Shown: in pieces, positions 19,067 through 27,767 of the stretch | Position numbering within the stretch: position 1 is the first letter of the stretch | Layout of the letters: each line of letters starts with the position of its first letter | Assembly (NCBI RefSeq): GCF_051535215.1 | Contig: NZ_JBPPLY010000001.1 | Location: forward strand, 248,001 to 312,000 | DNA: 64,000 bases | DNA from: Nitrobacter sp051535215 | Lineage (GTDB): Bacteria > Pseudomonadota > Alphaproteobacteria > Rhizobiales > Xanthobacteraceae | Direction of reading: 5' to 3' | The notes under the pieces: model-generated | The model's database searches: none | The model's input: only the letters and a program-made list of their open reading frames with translations | Told to the model about the DNA's origin: nothing | Translations under genes and position numbers: made by a program

Positions 19067-19333
19067 TTATTTTGCGAGCTTGGCGATTCGATGGGTGAGG
19101 CGCGAGACCTTGCGGCTCGCACTGTTCTTGTGAACGATGTTTCGCTGGCCAGCTCGCATCAACTCCGGCTCCGCGCGCTTCATCGCCTGGATCGCGGCGT
19201 CACGGTCGCCTTTCGCGATTGCTTCCTCGACGATCCGGATCGAGCCGCGCATCAGGGTCCGTCGCGACTTGTTGACGGCAGTGCGTCGGGTGATCTTGCG
19301 CGTCGCTTTCTTGGCGGAGGTCGTATTGGCCAT
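19067..19333 (-). CDS. rpsT: 30S ribosomal protein S20
   Basis: 88 aa, basic, helical S20 protein. It begins MANTTSAKKATRKITRRTAV and has the family-typical RRTLMRGSIRIVEEAI and SRKVSRLTHRIAKLAK ends. It binds 16S rRNA early in 30S assembly. It is followed by a strong terminator. A position beside dnaA is typical of this bacterial group. Confidence 0.98.
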   Translation of the reverse strand: MANTTSAKKATRKITRRTAVNKSRRTLMRGSIRIVEEAIAKGDRDAAIQAMKRAEPELMRAGQRNIVHKNSASRKVSRLTHRIAKLAK

Positions 19334-19685
19334 GGTCTCGACGTATCCTTCGGCAGTGTCTCACTGCGAGGGCCGGCCGGTGGTGCCGGCCATTCGATTG
19401 CGCGAGTGAGCCTGAATGTGTTTCCGGTCGTTCCTGAAAATGCCACCCTCGAAGCGAATTGATTCGCGAGGTGCCTTTCTAACGAACAGCGGCGGCGGGA
19501 TCGTCCCGCCGCCATTGGCGGTCTTATAGAGGCCATGTTTTCGGACGTCAACGCCTACCTCCTGGGGCATATGCGGCAAGAGGCTTTTCGAGCCTTTTTG
19601 AAGGCTGCCGAGGTTGAATTTCCCGGGTTCGACAGTTTTAAGGGGCCGGCTTTCAGATCCGGCAGCAGAAGGAAGAGGTGACGGC

Positions 19686-20000
19686 ATGATCCGCGGGATT
19701 TTTCGCCTGATTGGGCTCCTGCTGCTCGCGGGCGGTTTCGTTTTTGTGATCTACGACGGCGCGCGGTCGATCGCCGACCAGACGCTGAGGTTGACCAAGC
19801 TCGGAGAATTCTGGAATGACATTCACCAGGCCAGTCAGCAGGCGGCCCGCACCCATATCGAGGCGTCGGCGCCCTGGCTGTGGGAACTCATCAAGCTGGT
19901 TCTGAACCAGCCGGCTTTTGCGGTGCTGGCGATTGCCGGCATTCTGCTGCTGCTGCTGTTCCGGCCGCGGCGACCGCTGATCGGCTATTCCCGGGATTGA
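19686..20000 (+). CDS. Small two-TM membrane protein, unknown function
   Basis: 104 aa from the ATG at 19686, which has AGAGGTG 5 nt upstream; the frame is open to 19614 without a better start. It has two hydrophobic helices, IFRLIGLLLLAGGFVFVIYD at the N-terminus and FAVLAIAGILLLLLF at the C-terminus, with an amphipathic middle. The C-terminus is basic and probably cytosolic (RPRRPLIGYSRD). No family function is recognised. Confidence 0.72.
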   Translation: MIRGIFRLIGLLLLAGGFVFVIYDGARSIADQTLRLTKLGEFWNDIHQASQQAARTHIEASAPWLWELIKLVLNQPAFAVLAIAGILLLLLFRPRRPLIGYSRD

Positions 20001-20554
20001 AAGAGCGGAAACCATCAATGTCGTTTGCGCGGCTCACAAGGCTGCAACCGCCGTGCGCGATGCTTATGGAGAACCAATGTTCTGCTGGGAAGATGCTTCA
20101 CGGCGAGGGCTCAGAAAGTGGGGTCCGCTTCTGATGGAATCAGAAGCACGGCTCCATTTTGATTCGATGCGTTTTCTTGACGCGAACCGGAATCCATTTC
20201 GCTCGAAAACGCCATTGCGCCTGGATTGCGCGAAAGGGACCGCGGGAAAGATCGCGAGAAGGCTGATGCCATTCGGGATCAGGACCTGCCGGGTTCCGGT
20301 CGGCGCGCCTCGCTGCAGACCTTCCGCCGCAGGAATGCGCGAACTCCTTCGCCTTTGCCGGTTGTTAGCCCGATCAGGCCAATACCGCTCCGGTGCGCTC
20401 CGGTCGCCGAGGCGGTCGCCCGCGCGACTTCCCGGCCGCGCCGCTGCAAAGCAGCCGCTTGCAAACCACACAGGGAGCCGTTAGCTATGGCCCGCCTTCG
20501 AGACGCCTGTCTCGAATGCAGTTGCTGTTCGCCTACCCGCGATTTCCGCGACAC
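20001..20554. other. Intergenic region before tRNA-Arg
   Basis: 554 bp. Apart from repeat copy D near its start I see no gene here. It must contain the promoter of the tRNA, but I cannot place it confidently. Confidence 0.5.
20126..20215 (+). repeat. Dispersed ~90-bp repeat, copy D
   Basis: It opens with the best hairpin of the family (GCTTCTGAT/ATCAGAAGC separated by 3 nt). It continues with GATGCGTTTTCTTGACGCG, AACCGGAATCCATTTCGC and TCGAAAACGCCATTG. It lies about 125 bp downstream of the small membrane protein gene, in the same direction. Confidence 0.87.
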
Positions 20555-20631
20555 GCGCCCGTAGCTCAGCTGGATAGAGCACCAGACTACGAATCTGGGG
20601 GTCAGGAGTTCGAATCTCTTCGGGCGCGCCA
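20555..20631 (+). tRNA. tRNA-Arg (anticodon ACG)
   Basis: 77 nt including an encoded CCA. Acceptor arms GCGCCCG/CGGGCGC pair perfectly. The D-arm is AGCTCAGCTGGATAGAGC, and the anticodon stem CCAGA/TCTGG encloses CTACGAA with anticodon ACG. The T-arm is AGGAGTTCGAATCTCTT. It marks the boundary between conserved core and accessory DNA, the usual place for island integration. Confidence 0.97.
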
Positions 20632-21059
20632 GTCAATTCAATAGCTTACCAATATTGCGCCGTTTCAAAAGTCAATTCTGAAACGGTTTTTGAAACGGTT
20701 TTCGCTGCGTCCTGCGCTATGGCCGAGTCCTCTACTTTTCGCCACGCTACATTTCGCTGGTCATGAAGGAAGTTCGTTGACGGCAGATGGCTGGCGTACC
20801 TCGCTGACTAAGCAAAAGACCCTCCAAGAACGTGAGGTGAAGGAAGCGCGAATCTGGAAAGCGGCGTAAGCGTGAGCACGTCCCGGTCCCTCGCGGGGAG
20901 CGGGTCAGCCAGGCGTTTCAACCTTACAAGCCGGTCGGGGTAACGTCTGCGGATCGAACCGTGCCTCTCCGGACAGATGCATCATAGCTGAATTCCGCAA
21001 CCCTAGGCGCGCGAGCGCCTCTGATGCGCACGGGCAAACAGTCAGCCTCGCTCTGGAGT
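20632..21059. other. Gene-free stretch at the island edge, with TGAAACGG repeats
   Basis: No convincing gene. Directly after the tRNA, CCGTTTCA (20660-20667) is followed by TGAAACGG (20679-20686) and again TGAAACGG (20691-20698), i.e. an inverted plus direct repeat set. A short open stretch near 20790-20870 could encode the tail of a lost protein, but it has no start and no recognisable domain. Confidence 0.5.
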
Positions 21060-21106
21060 AACACCTGTTGCATTTGGCCTGGGTCATCTGTATTGCAACA
21101 GGTGTT
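21060..21106 (+). promoter_or_regulatory. Inverted repeat before the ChrB-like gene (candidate operator)
   Basis: Perfect 13-bp arms, AACACCTGTTGCA (21060-21072) and TGCAACAGGTGTT (21094-21106), separated by 21 bp. They end 2 bp before the ATG of the ChrB-N-domain gene. ChrB proteins can act as chromate-responsive regulators, so an autoregulatory operator is a reasonable inference. Confidence 0.55.
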
Positions 21107-21108
21107 GC

Positions 21109-21747
21109 ATGGAGGTTGGTATTACTCACGAACCGAATTGGCTGCTGTTCCTGGCGCAGCTTCCTGCTGCGCCCTCCAGCGCGCGCGTGGCACTTTGGCG
21201 GCGCTTGCGCGCAGCGGGTGCTGCTAGCGCCCTAAATGGAGCATGGGTGCTACCGCAAGCGGAAGGCCATGCTGAACTCTTCGCGCAACTGGCCGATAGC
21301 GTTCGAAAGCAGAACGGGAGTGCGACCGTATTTCTAGTCCAGGCGATGAGCCCAACTGAACAGGAAACGCTTATCACCCGTTTCCAAGCCGATCGAGCTC
21401 GGGAATATGATGAATTCGCAGAACGCTCGCGCGGCTTTCTTGATGAGATTAAAAAGGAGACCCGGCTTCGGAAGTTCACCTTCGCCGAACTCGAAGAGAT
21501 TGAAGATGACCTCAACAAGCTTTCAGCCTGGTTCGCGAAAATCAAAACGCGCGACTTCTTTCCGGACGCCCGAATACAGAAGGCAACGGAGCAATTTGAG
21601 ACCTGCGGCACAGCGTTGACCGCCTTCGCTGAGGAAGTCTACGCTCACGAAGGCGTAAATGCTCCAATAGAATGTGATGCAGATCCGCTGGACGCCAACG
21701 GCCGGGAGCACGCCCCGAAGCATCCGGGAAGACGGCAGCATGGCTAA
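21109..21747 (+). CDS. ChrB N-terminal-domain protein (chromate resistance regulator-like)
   Basis: 212 aa. The N-terminal part, NWLLFLAQLPAAPSSARVAL followed by WRRLRAAGAASALNGAWVLP, matches the ChrB N-terminal domain. Full-length ChrB is about 310 aa with a second C-terminal domain; here the sequence stops after the first domain plus a helical part (ADRAREYDEFAERSRGF) and a polar tail. ChrB-type proteins are linked to chromate sensing. It is 2 bp upstream of an MFS gene, so they are co-transcribed. The ATG at 21109 is the only in-frame candidate near the repeat. Confidence 0.78.
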   Translation: MEVGITHEPNWLLFLAQLPAAPSSARVALWRRLRAAGAASALNGAWVLPQAEGHAELFAQLADSVRKQNGSATVFLVQAMSPTEQETLITRFQADRAREYDEFAERSRGFLDEIKKETRLRKFTFAELEEIEDDLNKLSAWFAKIKTRDFFPDARIQKATEQFETCGTALTAFAEEVYAHEGVNAPIECDADPLDANGREHAPKHPGRRQHG

Positions 21748-21749
21748 TC

Positions 21750-22979
21750 ATGTTCTTGCCTCCCTCCATAGGTCTTCGAGCCCTGCCACGCGGAATCTGG
21801 ACGCTCGGGTTCGTATCGATGTTCATGGATATCTCCTCCGAGATGATCCATGCGCTGCTGCCCGTGTATCTTGTCACCGTTCTTCGCGCTTCAACGCTCA
21901 CCGTCGGGCTGATCGAGGGCCTCGCCGAAGCAACGGCAATGATCACTAAGGTCTTCAGCGGCGCTCTTTCCGACTGGCTGGGTCGCCGCAAACTGCTGGC
22001 GGCTATCGGCTACGGTCTCTCCGCCGTGACAAAGCCGATCTTTCCGCTCGCGACTACGATTGAGTGGGTTGTAGCCGCCCGTTTTCTTGACCGGGTAGGC
22101 AAGGGAGTACGCGGAGCGCCGCGCGATGCGCTTGTAGCTGATCTCGCGCCAGCCGGGCTACGCGGGGCAAGCTTCGGACTAAGACAATCGCTCGACACCA
22201 TTGGCGCATTTCTCGGCCCACTCGCCGCGCTCGGGCTCATGCTACTCACCCGCGACAATTACGCGATGGTGTTTTGGATTGCGGTCGTCCCCGCGTTTTT
22301 CGCTCTCGCCCTGATGGTGTTTGGCGTCGCAGAGCAGGAGCGGGCCGCCGCCACCCTGGAAAAACCTAAGCCACGTTTCAGTGACGCTTGGCGACTATCG
22401 AGGCCGTTCTGGGCCGTAGTAGGAGTTGCCGTAGTGCTGACCCTGGCTCGGTTCAGCGAAGCGTTTTTGGTTTTAAGGGCACAGAACGTGGGCCCCGCAA
22501 TCGCGATCGTGCCCGCCGTTATGGTGGTCATGAATATCGTTTACGCGCTCTCCGCTTATCCAGCCGGTGTGCTATCCGACCGGTTTGGACGCCAGGGCGT
22601 GCTGATCGTCGGGGTTAGTACGCTTGTTTTCGCCGATTTGATCCTTGCCTTCACGACATCGGTGCCAGTCCTTTTGGTGGGCGTGGTGTTTTGGGGTCTC
22701 CATATGGGCTTGACCCAGGGACTGCTCGCGACACTTGTCGCCGACACGGCGCCGGCCGAGTTGCGCGGAACAGCGTTTGGTGTGTTCAACCTCGCAAGCG
22801 GCATCGCCATGCTCATCGCTAGTGTCGTCGCAGGAGCTCTCTGGGACATCTATGGGCCGGTCGCGACTTTCCTCGCCGGCGCAGCCCTCACCGCCATGGC
22901 GCTCATCGGCCTCCTCGCCTTGCTGGCGCGATTTGCGGAGGGCAACAAACACGTCGGGAGCGAACATGGTCATGACTGA
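21750..22979 (+). CDS. MFS transporter
   Basis: 409 aa, about 12 hydrophobic segments. The MFS loop 2-3 motif is visible as GALSDWLGRRKLL and a second copy as GVLSDRFGRQGVL. The sequence VGKGVRGAPRDALVADLAP is typical of a bacterial MFS group found beside metal-resistance genes. It probably exports a small solute with proton exchange; the substrate is unknown. It starts 2 bp after the ChrB-like gene and overlaps the adaptor gene by 14 bp, so all belong to one operon. Confidence 0.88.
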   Translation: MFLPPSIGLRALPRGIWTLGFVSMFMDISSEMIHALLPVYLVTVLRASTLTVGLIEGLAEATAMITKVFSGALSDWLGRRKLLAAIGYGLSAVTKPIFPLATTIEWVVAARFLDRVGKGVRGAPRDALVADLAPAGLRGASFGLRQSLDTIGAFLGPLAALGLMLLTRDNYAMVFWIAVVPAFFALALMVFGVAEQERAAATLEKPKPRFSDAWRLSRPFWAVVGVAVVLTLARFSEAFLVLRAQNVGPAIAIVPAVMVVMNIVYALSAYPAGVLSDRFGRQGVLIVGVSTLVFADLILAFTTSVPVLLVGVVFWGLHMGLTQGLLATLVADTAPAELRGTAFGVFNLASGIAMLIASVVAGALWDIYGPVATFLAGAALTAMALIGLLALLARFAEGNKHVGSEHGHD

Positions 22980-24120
22980 TGATAAGGGCCTGGCTAGACA
23001 TGTGCGCCGGTTCCTTCGGGGATTGATTGTGCTGGTGTTGATCGGAGCTCTTGGTGTGCTCCTCATCTGGGGCTTCATTGAAGGCCGCAGCGAAGCGACG
23101 GCGGAAGCCCAGCGCGAGCAGCCGGTTAAAGCCGCCGTCCATGTTACACACACGGACACTGGGCTGCCGACAATCACGCTGAGCTCGGATTTGCAAAAGC
23201 AGGCCGATATCGCGGTGAGGCGACCGAACACTGTGCCTTACCAGCGGCAGGTGCAGGGCTACGGCAGTGTTCTCGACCTACAGTCTTTCACGAATCTCAG
23301 CAACAAGATCGCCACTGCCAAAGGCCAGCTCGCCGTCGCTCAGGCAAAACTCAATGCGTCGCAGGCGGCATTTGAGCGAGCGCGAGTGCTGCATGGCAAG
23401 GGCGAAGCTATCTCGACGGCCCAGTTCCAGACCGCCGAAGCAACTTACCGGTCCGATGAGGCAAGCGCTCAGGCGGCGCAGGTGCAGACACAAAATGCAT
23501 CGGCAAGTGCATATCAAGCGTGGGGTCCGTTGCTCGGCCGCTCGCTCGCGGACGGCACCGCACTAGCCCGCGATCTGATTCAACGAAGGAAAGTGTTGGT
23601 TCAGGTCACGCTTCCCGTGGGCGTATCGCTCGCGCAGCCGCCGCAGACGGCATTCATCGAAACCACCACCGGACAACGCGTCAGGATCGAGTTTGTCTCT
23701 TTGGCAACGCGTACCGATCCGAAAATTCAAGGAGTGAGCTTCTTCTACACCGCCGATGCGGCGAGCGAAGCACTGCCAGGCATGAACGTAATCGCGCTGC
23801 TCCCCGTCGGGCAGCCGACACCGGGGGTGGCTATTCCCGGCACGGCAGTGGTGTGGTTCCAGGGAAGCGCCTGGATCTATCTGCAGACCAAAGCCGATAC
23901 GTTCACTCGGCGCGAGATCCCGACGGGGTTGCCGTCGCCGAACGGCGGCTATGTCGTACCTGTACTCCCAACCATGCTACGCCTAGAGCCGGACGCGCCT
24001 GCATCCGATGCGGATAGCGCCGCACAAGGCTTCCCCACAAATGAGTCACTGGTGGTGACGGGAGCGCAGGCGCTGCTGTCACAGGAATTCAGCGCTCAGA
24101 TTCAGGTCGGGGGAGATTAA
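22966..24120 (+). CDS. RND efflux periplasmic adaptor (membrane fusion protein)
   Basis: 384 aa from the ATG at 22966 (MVMTDDKG); the open frame extends upstream but overlaps the MFS gene. One N-terminal membrane anchor (residues 18-38), then a beta region, a helical hairpin (FTNLSNKIATAKGQLAVAQA onward, ~residues 100-180) and beta-barrel/MPD parts. The adaptor would bridge the inner-membrane RND pump to an outer-membrane channel. It is followed directly by the pump gene (2 bp). Its hairpin lacks the heavy-metal-binding N-terminal modules of CusB. Confidence 0.87.
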   Translation: MVMTDDKGLARHVRRFLRGLIVLVLIGALGVLLIWGFIEGRSEATAEAQREQPVKAAVHVTHTDTGLPTITLSSDLQKQADIAVRRPNTVPYQRQVQGYGSVLDLQSFTNLSNKIATAKGQLAVAQAKLNASQAAFERARVLHGKGEAISTAQFQTAEATYRSDEASAQAAQVQTQNASASAYQAWGPLLGRSLADGTALARDLIQRRKVLVQVTLPVGVSLAQPPQTAFIETTTGQRVRIEFVSLATRTDPKIQGVSFFYTADAASEALPGMNVIALLPVGQPTPGVAIPGTAVVWFQGSAWIYLQTKADTFTRREIPTGLPSPNGGYVVPVLPTMLRLEPDAPASDADSAAQGFPTNESLVVTGAQALLSQEFSAQIQVGGD

Positions 24121-24122
24121 AA

Positions 24123-27100
24123 GTGGCCTCGTACACTGACTCTCGCCCCTCCGGCCTGCAAGCGGCCATCATCGCATTCTCCATCCGCTTCCGCGGCGTG
24201 GTCATCGCGCTCGGCTGCATGTTGTTCGGCTACGGCATCTTCAGTCTGCTTGGCGCTAAATACGATGTTTTTCCTGAGTTCGCCCCGCCCCAGGTCAGTA
24301 TCCAGACGGAAGCACAGGGCCTGACGCCGGAACAGGTCGAGATGCTGGTCACCACGCCGATCGAGACCCAAATCAACGGCGTACCGGGAATTCAGAAACT
24401 GATCTCGACATCGATCCAAGGCATCTCCATCGTCAAGGTCTTCTTCGATCCGGGCAGCAACATCTATCTGGACCGACAGGTCGTGGCGGAACGCCTCGCC
24501 GTCGCCGCCCAACAGCTTCCGAAAGGGGTCAAGGCGCCGGCCATGACGCCGCTGACGTCGTCAACGGGGATCGTGCTGGTGGCAGGTCTTACCTCCAACA
24601 CGCGTTCGCTGATGGATCTCAAGACCGTGGCGGAATGGACCATCCGCCCGCGGCTGCTCGCAGTGCCGGGTGTGGCCAATGTCTCCGTGTTTGGCAGCGA
24701 CACGCGCTCTCTCCAAATCCAAGTTCGTCCCGACCAACTCGCGCGCTACCAGCTCGGGCTGAATGACGTGCTCGCGGCAGCCCAGAAGGCGACGGGCGTG
24801 CGCGGGGCGGGGTTTATCGATACGGCCAATCAGCGAATCGTCTTTCAGAGCGAAGGGCAATCGCTAACTCCCGACCAGCTCTCGCGCACCGTTTTGCTCT
24901 CCCAAGGAGCGGCCCGGGTAACGCTGGGCGATGTCGCCAAGGTGGTGGAGGCGCCCGAGCCGCCGATCGGCGCCGCCGCCATCGACGGCAAGCCCGGCGT
25001 CGTGATGAACGTCGAAGCGCAGTACGGGTCGAATACGGTGGAAGTGACGCGCGGGGTCGAAGCGGCCATCGCCGACCTAGCGCCGGGACTCAAGGCGCAA
25101 GCAATCGACCTCCACGAAAATCTCTTCCGTCCGGCGAATTTCATCAACACGGCAGTGAGCAACATCCGCAGCTCCATGTATATCGGCGGAGTCCTCGTCG
25201 TCATTGTCCTCACCCTCTTCCTCTTCGATTTGCGCACGGCGGTGATTGCGGTCGTAGCCATACCGCTTTCTCTGCTCGCGGGTATCATCGTTCTCGAAAG
25301 GCTTGGCGGCACGCTGAACACAATGACGCTGGGCGGCCTCGCGATTGCCGTCGGCGTGGTGGTCGACGACGCCGTGATTGGGGTCGAGAATATCGTTCGG
25401 CGTTTGCGCGAAAACCGGCAACTTCCCGATCCACGCTCTGCCGCCCGTGTCGTCCTCGACGCCACTTTCGAAGTCCGGAGTCCCGTCGTCTACGCCACGT
25501 TCGCAGTGCTCCTCGTATTCGTGCCGATCCTTCTGCTGCCCGGCATTTCCGGCGCGCTGTTTGCGCCGCTCGGGATCAGCTATAGCCTGGCGGTGCTGGC
25601 CTCTCTCGCCGTCGCCTTGACCATCGTGCCGGCGTTGAGCATGGCCCTGCTGGCGCGGCGTGCTAAGGCGGACGAGCCTCCGGTCGTTCGCTGGTCTCGC
25701 GCACGTTATGAAGCGCTGCTGCTGCGCATATCGAACCGGCCGCGCGTGGTCATCGCCTTGGCGGCAGCCTTCACCATTATTGGCTGCGCCACCTTGCCGC
25801 TGTTCGGCGCGAGCTTCATTCCCGAATTGAAGGAAGGCCATTTCATCATCCACATGTCGGCGGTGCCCGGCACGTCGATTGAGCGATCCTTGGCGATCGG
25901 CGCGCGTGTGTCGGCGGCGCTCCGAAATATCCCGGCGGTACGGTCGGTGGCGCAGCGGGTGGGCCGTGCGGAGCTTGCCGGCGATGTATACGGCACGCAC
26001 TACAGCGAATTCGAGGTGGACCTCAAACCTAGCCTCTCGGGAGACGAGCAGGAGGGCGTGCAGGCAAAAATCCGGCAAGCACTGGCAGGCTTCGTTGGGG
26101 TGAATTTTTCGGTCAAGACCTTCTTGAGCGAACGGATCGAGGAGACCCTCTCAGGCTACACAGCCGCGGTAGCGGTAAACATCTTTGGTAACGATCTCGA
26201 TGGCATCGACCGGAAAGCGCAGGAGGTCGCGCGTGCGCTCAACGGAATGAGGGGAGTCACGGAAGTCACGGTACAGTCACCTCCGGGCATGCCGCAATTG
26301 ACGATCAGCCTGCGCAAGGCCGCGCTGGTCCGTTGGGGCTTTGATCCAACCGAGGTGCTGGACGCGGTGCGGACAGCCTATGCCGGCGATACCGTCGGAC
26401 AAACGTACCAAGGCAATCAGGTCTTCAACGTAATGCTGATCCTCGACGCCAAGGATCGCAAAAGCGTCAGCGACATAGGCGACCTCCCGCTGCGGGCTCC
26501 TGACGGCATGCTCGTCCTTCTCAAAGAGGTCGCTGATATATACGAAGCGAGCGGCCGCTATCAGATTATGCACCAAGGCGGACAGCGGATGGCGAGCGTA
26601 ACCTTCAATGTTGCCGGCGGATCGACCGCCGCTGTCGTGCGGGCAGCACGTGCCAGCATTGCATCTCAAGTCAAGCTGCCGGCCGGCACCTACATCCAGT
26701 TTTCCGGTAGCGCTCAGGCGCAGGCTCAGGCGCAGAGCGATCTGATCCTGAATTCCGTCATCGCCGGCATCGCCATTGTGCTACTATTGTCCATTGTTAC
26801 GCGCGGCTGGCGCAACCTTGTTCTCGTTCTGATTAATCTGCCGTTCGCCCTCGTCGGCGGCGTCCTAGCGGTTTTCGGCACCGGCGGCCTGCTGACGCTC
26901 GGCTCAATGATCGGATTCGTGACCGTATTCGGAATAACGGTGCGCAACTCGATCCTGATTATCTCCCATTACGAGCATCTGGTTGAGGCTGAAGGTATGA
27001 GTTGGGGGCTGGCGACCGCAATCAAGGGCGCCGGTGATCGGCTGACGCCCATTCTGATGACCACACTGGTGACCGGGCTTGGGCTTCTGCCATTGGCGAT

Positions 27101-27320
27101 TGGCAGTGGCGCACCGGGGCGGGAGATCGAGGGGCCAATGGCCATCGTCATTCTCGGCGGGCTCCTGACCTCAATGGTTTTGAACCTGCTTGTTCTGCCG
27201 ACGCTGGCATTGCGCTTCGGGCGGTTCGAGCCGGCGATCGACGAACTCACCGCTTATCATCCCGAGCCTGCCAATGTTATACAGAATGTCCTTCCGCGCG
27301 GTGAACCGGGAGTAGGATGA
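24123..27320 (+). CDS. RND efflux permease (CzcA/AcrB superfamily)
   Basis: 1065 aa, full RND length, starting at a GTG with GGGGGAG 6-10 nt upstream. It shows the duplicated architecture: TM1, large periplasmic loop, TM2-6, TM7, loop, TM8-12. The TM4 proton-relay segment reads VGVVVDDAVIGVENIVRRL with paired Asp. It is closer to the heavy-metal (HME) group than to AcrB by the sequence of its loops, but lacks the CusA-style Met cluster context, so the exported substrate is uncertain. No outer-membrane channel gene is in this operon. Confidence 0.9.
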   Translation: MASYTDSRPSGLQAAIIAFSIRFRGVVIALGCMLFGYGIFSLLGAKYDVFPEFAPPQVSIQTEAQGLTPEQVEMLVTTPIETQINGVPGIQKLISTSIQGISIVKVFFDPGSNIYLDRQVVAERLAVAAQQLPKGVKAPAMTPLTSSTGIVLVAGLTSNTRSLMDLKTVAEWTIRPRLLAVPGVANVSVFGSDTRSLQIQVRPDQLARYQLGLNDVLAAAQKATGVRGAGFIDTANQRIVFQSEGQSLTPDQLSRTVLLSQGAARVTLGDVAKVVEAPEPPIGAAAIDGKPGVVMNVEAQYGSNTVEVTRGVEAAIADLAPGLKAQAIDLHENLFRPANFINTAVSNIRSSMYIGGVLVVIVLTLFLFDLRTAVIAVVAIPLSLLAGIIVLERLGGTLNTMTLGGLAIAVGVVVDDAVIGVENIVRRLRENRQLPDPRSAARVVLDATFEVRSPVVYATFAVLLVFVPILLLPGISGALFAPLGISYSLAVLASLAVALTIVPALSMALLARRAKADEPPVVRWSRARYEALLLRISNRPRVVIALAAAFTIIGCATLPLFGASFIPELKEGHFIIHMSAVPGTSIERSLAIGARVSAALRNIPAVRSVAQRVGRAELAGDVYGTHYSEFEVDLKPSLSGDEQEGVQAKIRQALAGFVGVNFSVKTFLSERIEETLSGYTAAVAVNIFGNDLDGIDRKAQEVARALNGMRGVTEVTVQSPPGMPQLTISLRKAALVRWGFDPTEVLDAVRTAYAGDTVGQTYQGNQVFNVMLILDAKDRKSVSDIGDLPLRAPDGMLVLLKEVADIYEASGRYQIMHQGGQRMASVTFNVAGGSTAAVVRAARASIASQVKLPAGTYIQFSGSAQAQAQAQSDLILNSVIAGIAIVLLLSIVTRGWRNLVLVLINLPFALVGGVLAVFGTGGLLTLGSMIGFVTVFGITVRNSILIISHYEHLVEAEGMSWGLATAIKGAGDRLTPILMTTLVTGLGLLPLAIGSGAPGREIEGPMAIVILGGLLTSMVLNLLVLPTLALRFGRFEPAIDELTAYHPEPANVIQNVLPRGEPGVG

Positions 27321-27767
27321 CGCAATAGCGACCGAGTGCTGTATGCAGCGGCAAGGTTTGAACCTACGACCTTCGGATTATCAATATCAAGCGGCCTTGA
27401 AGTAATGACTGCTCGTCGCAGGGCCAATCGCGGTACGCCGAAGATGGGAAAATCCGACACAGTGGCGATACGGCGAAGAGCAAGATCGCTTGCCTCAAAT
27501 TGGTGCGCGGTAAAGTGTTGGCACTGAATCGAAAAATGGCGCGCTATTTCCGAACAAAACCGGGCAGTGTCGTTGCCAACGCCTGGAGTTTGGGAATGCG
27601 CCAAACGCCCTGGGGTGTTATCAACCCGAACTCGGTCAACTGCCCTCGCAACGTCTCCCAGAGGACAGATATGATCAGGGCTCGGATATGAACATCTTGA
27701 GGCTCGATCATCTTTCAAACTCAGCGGGTACTCAATCGCAGGTCCGCCAAGTTCGAACAGCCACACC
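27321..27767. other. Gene-free region between convergent RND and copA genes
   Basis: 447 bp between convergent genes. It contains a tRNA-3'-end-like segment on the minus strand (27344-27384). The rest has no coding pattern I can recognise; short open frames are present on both strands but lack start sites and domains. Confidence 0.5.
27344..27384 (-). other. tRNA 3'-half-like remnant (possible attachment-site scar)
   Basis: On the minus strand the order TTGATAATCCGAAGGTC, GTAGGTTCAAACC, TTGCCGCTGCA resembles the anticodon loop, variable loop, T-arm and acceptor 3' strand of a tRNA. The 5' half is absent and the anticodon stem cannot form. Integrated elements often copy such 3' ends at their junctions. 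Confidence 0.4.

Noticed and set aside
25077..26078. 333-aa minus-strand open frame in the RND pump
   Set aside because: Antisense to a well-supported RND permease and Arg-rich; no domain.
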